Position numbers and translations under genes: made by a program. A DNA stretch of 64,000 nucleotides from Ecdyonurus torrentis. Taxonomy: Eukaryota; Arthropoda; Insecta; Ephemeroptera; Heptageniidae. The notes under the pieces are model-generated. The model saw only the letters and a program-made list of their open reading frames with translations. It was not told the origin of the DNA and made no database searches. The stretch spans positions 12,146,427-12,210,426 of the forward strand of contig OX439136.1 in NCBI GenBank assembly GCA_949318235.1, written 5' to 3'. This document shows, piece by piece, positions 53,528-64,000 of the stretch; position 1 is the first letter of the stretch; the number at the start of each line of letters is the position of its first letter.

Positions 53528-56500
53528 TTTTTTTTAAATTTTATGTTACATTAAAATATTTAGCTTTGTATAAAAAAAAAAATTACAAATCCTAATTTTG
53601 AAAGTGATGTGTATAGGACATTAATAAAATTGATAAATTTATACAATTTTCCATACTCAATTATAATGATGATGAAACGTAATTGATTTTTTTTATATAC
53701 TAACATTGAGTATTTGACATCAAAATAGTTTAATGGTTGCACATTAATTAATTGAAAATATAAATTAGAAAATGTAAATACGAAACATATTTCACAACTA
53801 TTTAGTCATGTCACTTACTATTTTGTTTTCATTGAATTTTAATTAAAAAGATAAATTATAAAGATAAAACAAATATTAACTAATTTTAAATATAAATATA
53901 CTTTTTTTGTTAAAAAAGAAATTAATTGAAATTTTATATATATATATACATTCTTAATTTATAATATTATTATCATATTAATTAATAATATAATAAAACA
54001 TAAATTAAACAAAAGAAAAATGTGATTAATTTTTTTACACTGTTTAAGTAATTGTGTGCGATCTTATTAAAGATTACAAAGTTTTTATTATTTATTTTAC
54101 TTTGTGTAAAGTTAAAGAGAGAAGGGTGATGTGTAAGGATGAGCTTATTATAAATGAGTTTTACTCGGGCAAACTTTTTGAAAAAAAAAAAAAAAAAAAG
54201 AGTAAAAAATATCAAGAGGGGTTATTTTATGTTGTACTAAGTTATTGAGTCAGCCTCCATATATTAAGTACAGTGAAAATGCTTGTAGAGTGAAGAGTAT
54301 ACAGTATACCACAAATAAAAGTAATTTTAGTTCAATACTTACGTTAGATAGATTTTTTTTTTTACCAATTTCTCTTGCGTTTTTATTATTTTTTATTTTT
54401 TATTTTTAATCATACTTGAACTATATATGATATATATTTAGTTTTTTAATATTTTTTGGTTTGTCTATTTATTTTTATAAATCTTTTATTAAAGTTATCC
54501 ATCAAAGCGTGTGTTTTTGTTGTACCAAAACTTTTATTTAATAAAAGTGCATCACATATAATTCGAAAACTTTTAGCAATCTACCTGTTTACAAACTTGT
54601 ACTGTATAACACGAATACTTTACTGTATTATGTACTTATAGAATGGTATAGTCTTAGGGTAGTCCCACTGTATATATAGAACTACAAGACAAACTATAGT
54701 AAAGAGGACTATTCAGATTTACGATATCACGTTCTATATTAATACTTCTTGTTGTTATATTATATTGCAGGGCAATACAAATGAATTTCTTAAACTTTTC
54801 TATTTTATATCCTATAGTCTTACTTATACTATGTGTATTTTATTATACGTGGTTTCAAATCAATTTGTTTTTATCGTTTTTAATGCTAGTTTTATTATTA
54901 TTATTAATTTAACGAGAAGTTAGACCCCACAATTCTACATAATGAAGACACGTCGCTATGGTCACTATGGCAAAGGTTGATGTATGATCACTTGCAAAAG
55001 TTATTTTGCAGTATCTGCTTAATTCTTTCAGCATATAGTAGGGCTTGTTATGTTAAATGTTTGTTATTTATTATTAATTTTTTTTTTTAAATTTAGTTGA
55101 TTGCTTCTAAAGCTCTTAAAACACATCAAATAGTAGCCATAAAGTAGCAAGCACAATAATTATTTGACCCGAGAGCGATTGACAGTCAAAGGAATGATGC
55201 GATAAACAAAACAAAACAAAAAAAAAAAAAAAAAAAAAAAAGAGGTGCAATTCCGACTTCAAATAGCAAATGAGTGCGGGGTTGGATTTTAAAACTAGTT
55301 TCAGTTAATCAATTGTTAAATTGTTATTGCATGGATCAAAATGACATTTAATTCATGCGTATAAAGTCTCTCTCTCTCGTCTCTGTCACTCAAATTTATG
55401 TACACATTATTTATTTTAATTCACAAGTACTGTATATATAATAGAACATTGGAACATAAAATAATATTAAAAAAATTATAATAATAATAATAATTTACTC
55501 GCACAATCCAGTAAGTAAGGAAAGAAGACCTACAAAGTAATAACTTTATATTTTTTGCCAATACTACCCTACCCACATAGATTGTCAATTTTACATTCAA
55601 CTCTAAGATAAAAATTATACCATTTTTTCCTCAATTATATTATGCTATTCATGAAGACATTCATATTAACTCTAGAAACCAATAATTTTGTAACAATTTT
55701 CAAAAAGAAAGTTTTTTCCTTGTATATTAAAATTGACTTTTAACTTTTCCAATATAAACAGTTATCCCTCTTTTATATTTGTTCTTAAAAAAAAAAAAAA
55801 GTAAAGTAAACAGAGATAACGTTATGATTTTAAGTCATGATAATAATACTATATATGTGGGAGTTATGTTATGATTGGCATAAATATAAAGGGTAGTATA
55901 GAAATTATTAAGCCTTTAGGTTTTTGAGGGAGAAAATCTCTAGATTTTAACATAAAGTAGCAGGAGTATTTTAATTGAAAATTTGATCCGATTATTCTCT
56001 CTCTCTCTCTCGTTAGATTATGTAGGTATCTATAGAGAATGAAATATAATATTAAAAATATAACGTACATTATATAAGTTAATTATTATTATTTTTTATT
56101 AATATTATTATTTTAAAATACGAAGTTATACGGTATAAAAGTTGAGGTTTTATATATGATTTTCTATATATGAACTTGTTTCATATTATTATTATTTAAA
56201 TTCAATAAATGTACCAAGTTTCAAATTACTTTTCTCATATTATATTGCGTATATATAATTAAAATTTTATGTGGTATATGTTGATATTTAATATAATATA
56301 ATTTTGTGATGTATTTTGAGTTGTTTTGGGTTACTGTGTTAATTTGTGGTGTTTTATAGCATAGTAATACAATATATACTCTTAAAATAAATAAATAAAT
56401 AAATAAATAGCAATTGGTAACATAATATACATTGATTATATATTAAATGGCAGTTCCTTGAAATAAATACGTAGATTTAATAAACTTTTGAAGAAATTAG

Positions 56501-56738
56501 ATATACAGTTCAAGCAATGTTATTATTATTTTTACTTATATAATATCTATAACAAGAGCTACAAACTTTTTTTTAATGGAATTGCTTTATACTAAGAAAT
56601 TTAAAATTGCCGTGAATTGCTATTTGGTATGAGTGATAACTGAGGACGATCATGGAAACTAACGTTTTCCTGGCCGCAAAAATGAAATCCTGGTGTCAAG
56701 AAAAAAATTCCTATCCATGATAACTCACGAGATTAAAC
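53528..56738. other. AT-rich non-coding DNA
   Basis: Unique AT-rich sequence with A-runs at 54181-54199 and 55218-55241 and a (CT)n at 55998-56010. No feature supported. Confidence 0.6.
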
Positions 56739-57073
56739 TTAAGGGTTGTATAGATGGCTTGTATCTCAAAATCTAAAAAGAATACTTCGACACTTTATGA
56801 TGTCATTTGAAAGTTTACAGTATCAGCTACCAATGATTAAATTGTCAAAACCCTTGACCATCAGATAAGAGAGAAAATAATTATTGAATTTAACATATAG
56901 GCTCTTTTGGCACTAAAACTACAAAAAATCATAAATTAAAATCTAGCATGGTGACCCTCAATATTTTTATAATTTTGAAGATACCTCATCCTACATCACT
57001 GTGCAAAATTTCAGATTTGTCTTTCTTTACAAGTTTTTAGTCAATTCCCGCAGTACCTGATTTTCCACCTTAA
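56739..57073 (+). mobile_element. MITE family J, copy 2
   Basis: TTAAGGGTTGTATAGATGGC to TTTTCCACCTTAA with TTAA at both edges and short terminal complementarity (TTAAGG/CCTTAA). About 335 bp; no open frame shared with copy 1. Confidence 0.83.
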
Positions 57074-58723
57074 CCCTTCTGTGCAGCTTCAGTTTCAAAA
57101 CAGTTATGTTGTCAAAAACGCATGTATGCAAAACAACAACACCTAATTCAGATCAGATTCATACCTTCATATACAAACTGAAGAGCAAACTTTTAAAGTA
57201 GACAGCCCTATTTACAATTTCTATTGTATACCTGGATTTCGTGACGTCATGATTTAGAAAAGTTGTATACTTTACAGCTTTGTAACCTCAGTTTGTGAGG
57301 ACACAGAAGGTATGAGGGGTATGAAATATGTACTTGATTGTCCCATGTCATGAATTTTACGTGCTTGTTTTAATATTTTGAGGATCCAAGATCCATTAAA
57401 ATTAAAATCAAATTTAAAATTTCACCAAATAGAAAGGATTTGAAGATATTTTTATATATGAAATACAAAAGCATAATCCTATAGCGATATAAGTTTGCTA
57501 TTATAGTAATAAAGTCACAGTTTGTTTACTACCTATGTTCTATAATATATACACAGTAAGAGTACTGAATACCGCAAGCTTTAAGTACGGGATTAACACG
57601 AGATGTAATTGAAAATTAAAATAAGATGAGTCAGTAATACCTTTGGTTACACTCTAGTGATAAAGGTGATTGCATTTTACGTTGCACTATATAATGATAA
57701 AATATAATCATGGTATATAATATATTATGGTATAATTACATTCTGTATGTTATAAATTCTCTCTCTCTCTCTCTTCAATTTTATTTAAATCCTGCATTTC
57801 ATTTCCTTCAGGTGTTGTAAAAAATATATATATCACTATCATATTATTTTTTTTTCCCTTCTATTTGTTTCTAAAAATTTTGTGAATATTTTTTTTTCTA
57901 TTTAGAAATGAAAAAACTTATAACGCATAAGATTATAAGTGTCTTTCATTCACAGATAATACAAAAAATAGGATTCAGTAATGTTGATTGTGATTTAATT
58001 CTTCGTTTTTTAATATTAAAATTTCAATTAAAAATACATAATTTAATGTTGAAAAATATATAAAATTAAAATGTGTTATAATAAATCAGCGCTAAAAAGG
58101 CCTAAGCACTTTCATAAAATAATATATAATTTTATTGTTGGTATGGCTTTAGTTGTATAAATGACATTTTTAATGTTTGTATTAATATAATACTAAACTT
58201 CCTTATTATATACAAAAAAAAAAAAAAAAAAAAAAAATGTAACAACAATGTAACAAAATGAAAATAATGTTTTCAATAAATCCAACTATTGATTAAATTG
58301 ATCAAATATATAAAAAGCCGTAACAAAATATGGAAAATGAGATAATATAAATATGGTAAAATTTTAGCAGTCTGTGATTCACAATTTTGCATGATAAATA
58401 TTGATATTTTTCATGTTTTCTTATTGTTAAGTATCATAGCTTTCTTTTTAGTATAAAATTCGCATCATTTCATTTTCTCTCCTATAATTCATTTTTCTTG
58501 CAGCTTTTTTTTATTTTATATAAAAAAAAAAAAACTAAATGATTTTGTCTTTATATTTCACAACTGCAAACTGCAATGTATTATAGATTTTATATAGTAT
58601 TTTGTAATATACTTATATATCCATATCATTATTATATATAATATATATTATTCCACTTGTATGATACAAGTAAAAGACTTGTTGCACACTAATGTTATAA
58701 TATGTTTGTTATAAAACAAGCAA
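57074..58723. other. AT-rich non-coding DNA
   Basis: A TGACGTCA at 57242-57249, a short (CT)n at 57759-57773 and poly(A) at 58214-58237. Nothing gene-like. Confidence 0.55.
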
Positions 58724-58843
58724 CCCCTTACTAATGTTTTTGTTCTTATGTTTACAGGTAAGGAAACAGTCGTGATTTCGCACGCAGCTCACATACTTTA
58801 AGCATTTCCCTTTCTATACTACTCGCTTTATACTCAACTACCT
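58724..58843 (+). other. Candidate recursive splice site 3 with 86-bp RS-exon
   Basis: TTCTTATGTTTACAG abuts GTAAGG at 58757/58758, and a strong donor CCT|GTAAGTA follows at 58843/58844. The 86-bp segment between them is GC-richer than its flanks and has a stop in the frame starting at the junction (codon 6, TGA), as expected for a non-retained RS-exon. It shares a TCCCTTTCTATACTACTC-like stretch with the site 2 exon, which may be chance. It lies about 4.5 kb upstream of the coding exon. Confidence 0.6.
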
Positions 58844-59078
58844 GTAAGTACTTTTGTCTTTTCCTTTTTCTAAAACTGCGAAATAATGTAAATTTGCTTA
58901 AGAATGATGCTATTTGAAATAATTACATTTGGATAACTTTATTTATTGTAACTTACGTTGTGCTTGTTATTGTATTTATACAAATCTGTGGGTGAGCCCT
59001 GTAGGAATAATTTCTTTGCGTTTTTTTATATGACCGAGTATAAGTAATTTATTAAAGCACCTAAAAGCATTAGGAATC

Positions 59079-59388
59079 TTAAAAGGAATAAAACACCTTG
59101 AACAAAAAAACTTGTCTAATATCCTAACATACCTAAATATCAACATTAATTTAGCTGGAGTCATTGATTTCTCATTTATTTTCTATTCACAAAATGGCTT
59201 ATACGGGTATATGACGTCACAGCTCGCTTGTTTCTGCAATCGTGGACCAGTAAACTCTGACGTCATAAACCCGCATCTGCTATTTTGTGAATGGAAAATA
59301 AATGAGAAATCAATGACTCCGACCAAATCAACGTTGATATTTATTTAGGATATTATACATTGTTTTTCAAGGTGTATTACGCCTTTAA
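59079..59388. mobile_element. MITE family B, copy 4, full length
   Basis: TTAAAAGGAATAAAACACC to GGTGTATTACGCCTTTAA, with inverted halves and CRE-type octamers in both arms (TGACGTCA near 59212 and 59259). Short frames on both strands (58976-59164, 59112-59348) are hairpin read-through. Confidence 0.86.
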
Positions 59389-60011
59389 GAAACTTTAGGT
59401 CTTTATATAGTCGACCTATAAATTCTTTGATAAATTGCATTATTAGCTACTTTTAGTTACGTAGATAAGAAAGAATTCTGTATAATGTTTGAAATACTGG
59501 ACGATTTGTAGAGTAAATCGATAAAAGTGAGCAAAAAGCTGCATGTAGAAATGTTACCTCTAACCCCCTCTCTTTAGATATTATATTAAAGCTCAATTTC
59601 CATGGTTTTCAAGTTCTATACCAACTCATAGGTGTTATCAGTTTGCTATGTATATATATATATCTGTATATATGTAACAGTTTAGTAACCTGATAATAAT
59701 TATTATTGTGCTTCACTTATGCAGGTATGAGCATAAATGTCACTTATATAATCGTTTTGCATTCCTATATATTTTTTTACGTTTAGTCAAAACAATACTT
59801 ATATAATATATAGTTTAATTTAAGAAATAAGGGGAGTAAAGAACATCAGAACTCACCGTGAAATTTGCAATATACAGTATATCGAACTCTCGTTATAAAT
59901 TTGACATTAACTTCATTATATTTTCTGTATAATTAATTCTGAAGAATTATTTTAAAATCTAAATGAGGAAGGCTACAAAAAAAAAATTTAGTGGGTAATT
60001 TTATTTCATAC

Positions 60012-60203
60012 TCTAAAAGAGGACATTGCCCTGAATCGATACATGTGTGAATTTCTTATAGTTTTTGAGTTCATTGAGTATTTTTAATTAAATGTTGAAA
60101 GTCGCGAAATGACCTCACAGGCTGCAACTTATCAATGTGGGCATAGGAACTCAAAAATCAAAAATTCACATGTGTAAAGATTTAGGGCAATGTATAATCT
60201 TTC
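60012..60203. mobile_element. Short inverted-repeat element L
   Basis: ACATTGCCCTGAATC and ACATGTGTGAATTTCTTAT at the left pair with AAATTCACATGTGTAAAG and ATTTAGGGCAATGT at the right. Both ends also resemble each other through GAACTCAAAAA / TTTTTGAGTTC. Single copy in this window. Confidence 0.7.
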
Positions 60204-62639
60204 AGAATATGCAATAAAATTATAATCAAAGATTTTTTTTTTTTTTTTTTTTTTCTTATTCTTCTTCATTGTAAAAGTTAAACTTTGAATTCGTTAAAAT
60301 GTATAAAAACATGCAACATATTTTATTAGCACAATAATATGAGCAACATTTTATTGGTATTCATTTTGGCATCTATTGAAATTATGCTATTTGATAATAA
60401 TGTACGTATTTTCTAAAAGTACACCATTTGCAATGAAATATGTAAATAGTTATATAGGCTCGATCTATATAATTATTGTCTCTGAGTAAACTTTCGATTT
60501 AATGTGATCATTTTAAAGTTTCAAATGATAAACTTACACATAACCTTAAACCAAATATGAAGAGAAGCGTATCGAACGACAGTAAATTACTTTTTATTTT
60601 TATATTTTTGTGTTTATTTTTAGAAAATAATTGGCTTTATTTTAAATCTGCTTTTATACAAAATGTTATGATAAAAAGTTGTTTGTTATTTTCTTTACAT
60701 TATCTATATATTAACTTGCAAATATTGCTCAGAATTATTTAAAAATAATAATAATAATTTTATTGTGTGTTGTAAAATTATTATTTTAAGTTTTTGGCTA
60801 TTTCAAAATTAAATTACTATAATAGGCCTGTTAATTTTTTTAAATTTTTTTTTTATGAAAAAAATAATTTCTTATGTAAATTTTAATTTGTAATACCTTT
60901 TATGTTCCCCAAAATAGATAAAACAAAACAACAACAACAACAACGGAGAAGTGTTATTATAGATGGTATTAAAATCAAAGTACCGCACATTTAACTCCCC
61001 ATTAGCAGTAATTGCATTAAATTCTGAACATATTAGTTTGCATTGGATTAATATAATACAATTTTTTTTTCTTTACCTATTTTGCTTATCTAGTTTATAA
61101 ATTGGCTGATTTAACAAGCAAACAAATAAACAAACGTGAATACCAATTCACGGTGCATTTCACAAATCACTTTGATTTTTGAACCGTATATTATACGTTA
61201 ACATATAGCTATATGGTGCATACTATAGGTAATATTACGCATATTGGTCAGGATTGGAACTTATTCAAGTGTGTAATTATACTATTCAATAATATATTAT
61301 ATACGTATATATATATATATATTGTATAAAATATGCTGACTATTGCATCAATATATTATTTTGCATCCATGCATATGATATTAGTGCATTACTGTATTTG
61401 GTCATAATACGATCGAAACTTTTTTTTTTTATATATATTGATTTCTATTGAAATGAATAATATTGGAATATAAATGTGTGTTTTTATATAATATAGAATA
61501 CTATTTTTATAAATTTATAGTTATAATTTTTTTTTAATATTGTTTTATTATATAACAGAGTATGTTTAAATTTTAAATATAGGAATGTTATATAAAATCG
61601 TTTATTTTTAACTACATTTAGTATATCAGTACAAAAAAAATAAATAATACATAAAAGTTATGCAATAACTGACTAATATTTATAGTCGATGAGAAAAGAA
61701 AATGCAAAGGAAAGAAGAAAAAATACATTTATATTTTGTATAACTGTGAATTTGGTTTCGAACTCATTATTAATAGATTATTAATAATAAAAATAGAAAA
61801 ATGTAGTCACTTATAAAACTTTTCATATTCATGCATACTTCATTATCGTGCATTTTCAAAATGGATACTTTTCTCGCATATTCTTTTAATAAAATGTCAT
61901 CTCGTGTTTTAATATGCAATAATACATAAAAATGCATCATGTCTCTTAATTTTATGATATTTTTGTGAATAACATAAAAACTGCACCTATTTACTCTTTT
62001 ATGCAAGTTATTATAGTATGATAATACATGTATTATATAGGTAGATGCAAAAGTAGCATTTTCTAATTTTAAAAAAATAGCATAAAAGATGCAGTTTTTC
62101 CTATTACTTCTTATATAAAAAGTAACATAAAATGTATTTTATAATAATAATTTTTTATGCTAATATTATCAGTACTAAAGATAAACTTATATACTAAGTT
62201 TAAATAATAATAGCTTCGCAAAAGACACTTTTTTTTCTTTCTCTCATGCAGCAGGTTACGTATAAAAAAAATAGGAAGGAAAAAAAATTATATCGTCGGT
62301 GAATGCAGAGAGTTAGATATTGACAGAGAAAATGAAGCTACACCTGTGCGCAAGTCGCTGCGACAGGTGTATTTCCTACCTTCGGTAATATTCGGTACCT
62401 TCCGTCTTAAAGTAGGCGTGGTATATCTAATAATGATAATACCTACCTGCCTTTTTTATACCATTATATATTTTTCTTTTTTTTATATATTATATAATAT
62501 TTTATACTTCTTAAAATATTAATATTATATAGTTTTGAAAAATAGCATATTTTATTTAAATATAAAATGAGTTTTATTTTAATAATTAATATCTATATTT
62601 TTTTTCAATAACTAATTTTTGTATGCAGTACAAAATTTT
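60204..62639. other. AT-rich non-coding DNA
   Basis: Unique sequence with TATA-type low complexity. A short GC-richer inverted pair CACCTGTGCGCAAGTCGC / GCGACAGGTGT occurs at 62341-62369. No gene supported. Confidence 0.5.
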
Positions 62640-63198
62640 ATTTTGGCGCGAGCGCTTTAAATTGATGATAAAAAAAAATATATAGAAAGAGTGAGAGAGA
62701 GCGAGAGAGAAAGAGGGGAAATAGTATTTGTTGCGCGTTGAGTAGAATTTCAACCTATCCGGTTTTAGTAGCAATTGAAGGGAGAGTAAGTAGACAGAGA
62801 AAGAAGTTTACAGAGGGGAATTGTAAAGAGTAACTTTACCGAGAGACGAAACCGACCAGTCAGACTTTGAACGCGGCACGTTACGCACGCATCACTTTAC
62901 TTTTTTAGCAAGTTCTTTGGGAGGACAGCGCGAGCTTCAACCTGTCAAATTTCAACACAAATTTTCATCAAAAATTTATTTCGCACTGCGAAAACTACAG
63001 TGGCTTCTACCTAGCTTTTTTCTCTCTTTTTTCCTTTTTCCTTTTTTTCTAACTATCCTCTCCTTTATTTGGATACCTTCCTTAAACGTAAATTCAAAAA
63101 CTCCTTATTTCATTTTTCCAATATCTTTTCCTTAAATTTAAAGCAACAAGTTTTTTTCACTTGCAAAATAAAAAAAAACAGTTGAATATTTTTGTTAG
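62640..63198 (+). promoter_or_regulatory. Possible promoter / 5' untranslated exon region
   Basis: Composition changes here from plain AT-rich DNA to a mixed stretch: GGCGCGAGCG at about 62644, GA-rich repeats at 62688-62716, then CG-containing sequence to about 62900. A TCAGAC sequence at 62860-62865 resembles an arthropod-type initiator, but no well-placed downstream element is clear. A 72-codon ATG frame at 62917-63135 ends before the donor at 63198 and turns into Leu/Phe/Ser read-through of a pyrimidine tract, so I do not call it a gene. This could equally be ordinary intron just before the exon. Confidence 0.35.
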
Positions 63199-63297
63199 GT
63201 AAGCAAACCAAAAAAAAAAAAAAAAAAGTTGAATTTAAAATTTTGTAAACACGTATTATCCACATTCATTATACAATTTCCCAATTCCCCTATCCAG
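63199..63297 (+). other. Candidate 99-bp intron upstream of the coding exon
   Basis: A donor-like TTAG|GTAAGC begins at 63199. A strong acceptor (pyrimidine-rich, ending TATCCAG) ends at 63297, and a poly(A) run lies between them. If spliced, the upstream frame stays open only back to 63092 and contains no ATG. Either the upstream exon is not the translation start, or a different donor joins this acceptor. The acceptor is more secure than the donor. Confidence 0.45.
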
Positions 63298-64000
63298 TAA
63301 TAACTGTTGTAATAACAATAATAATAATTGTAATAATAACTCGATATCTTATAATAACCCATGTTGTTGTAACTTTTGTTGTCCGTCAAATTTAATCGGT
63401 ACAACGAGTAACGTCGTACCAAATATTTCAAATTCAATTATTAATACAAACAGCTTAAATCTGTTAGCTCATAATCAAACACTTCGTTTTCCTTCTTCTT
63501 TTAATACTTTGAATTCAAATAGTATTTTACCAAATCCTAATTCATCAAATTATTTTATACCTAATCATCATCAACAACAACAACAACATCATTCAAATCA
63601 ACACCACCATCAACAACATCATCCTACATCGTCTTCTCTTTATTGTATCTGCCATTGTAATCAGTGTACCTCAATTTTATTAAATTCCAGTAATAATAAT
63701 CAATTACAACAACAAAATCATCATAATTATTATAGTCATCCAGCTGTTTTCAATACGGCTTTATCAAATACTCAAATTTTAACTCCAGCTTCATTAATTA
63801 CTCCAGGTTTATTAATACCTCATCGAGGTTTAATTACAGCTAATAGTTTATCAAATTCACCTCCTACCCCTACAACACCTACTCAACCTAATTTATTACC
63901 TGCTACTGTAGCTGCGATTTTACCTATTGACGAATCTTCGGCCTTTGAGGCACATCATACAACTTTTATTCCAGTGAAGCGTCAACAAGAGGCAGATCAA
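63298..64000 (+). CDS. Partial coding exon, Asn/Gln/His-rich protein of unknown family
   Basis: The frame is open from about 63239 to the window end. About 233 full codons follow the acceptor (residue 1 = Asn at 63302). The exon start is placed at 63298 because a pyrimidine-rich tract ending CCCCTATCCAG precedes it and in-frame stops lie at 63200, 63230 and 63236. The phase would be 2, so the first base completes an AG+T codon. There is no in-frame ATG, so the start is in an upstream exon. Visible parts: a Cys/Asn-rich head (residues 1-28, with Asn 4-9 and Cys 2, 3, 10, 21-23, 26, 27); a Gln/His tract at 89-107 (Gln5 at 91-95); a CICHCNQC cluster at 115-122; a Pro/Thr-rich linker near 185-200; and a non-repetitive end, 200-233, that looks like the start of a folded or conserved region. 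Codons end mostly in A/T and there is no signal peptide or membrane segment. Low-complexity N/Q/H tracts are common in developmental and nuclear regulators, but I do not recognise the family. Coding status is fairly sure; function is unknown. Confidence 0.8.

Noticed and set aside
62917..63135. 72-codon frame starting near the putative promoter
   Set aside because: The second half is pyrimidine-tract read-through, and its phase does not connect to the exon at 63298 by any clear donor.
63195..63437. 80-codon minus-strand frame
   Set aside because: Shadow of the coding exon on the plus strand.

Overview
This is AT-rich eukaryotic DNA, almost certainly from an invertebrate animal. The evidence is giant AT, CT/GA and poly(A/T) microsatellites, many short inverted-repeat transposons, tRNA-derived SINEs, metazoan-type splice sites, and one Asn/Gln/His-rich coding exon with A/T-ending codons. 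An arthropod is my best guess but is not proven. There are no bacterial-type genes, and nearly all short ORFs are read-through of microsatellites or transposons.

Layout. The only convincing protein-coding DNA is at the right edge: 63298-64000 (+), a partial exon open at the window end. It follows a strong acceptor and contains no in-frame ATG. Just upstream (about 62640-63198) is a less AT-biased stretch that may be a promoter or 5' UTR. A possible 99-bp intron (63199-63297) links the two. The preceding 62 kb reads as one long intron or intergenic stretch. Three sites on the same strand (2066/2067, 26016/26017, 58757/58758) have a 3' splice site directly abutting a 5' splice site (CAG|GTAAG), the hallmark of recursive splicing in very long introns. 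At least two are followed by a short candidate exon with its own donor.

Mobile elements. Five MITE families (A, B, H, I, J) are bounded by TTAA. Family I can be shown to have inserted into TTAA, because an uninterrupted copy of its target repeat lies at 49.5 kb. Family C has TATAGGGTSTATGC-type ends and is present five times. Two adjacent C copies carry later insertions: a 0.28-kb hairpin (16956-17235) and a 2.46-kb foldback element (17528-19987) with about 1.04-kb, nearly identical inverted arms and a 4-bp AATA duplication. Families G and F form a second nest near 15 kb, where F is a 152-bp palindrome with no loop. Smaller hairpins lie at 14.7, 33.0, 37.5 and 60.0 kb. Two tRNA-derived SINEs are at 36.07 kb (+) and 41.1 kb (-).

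Simple repeats. Pure (AT)n runs reach about 280 bp, (CT)n about 124 bp, (GAAT)n 110 bp and poly(T) 55 bp. Several are seated inside or beside MITEs, including a 47-A run grown from a short A-run inside a family A copy. The CRE-type octamer TGACGTCA recurs because families A, B and C carry it.
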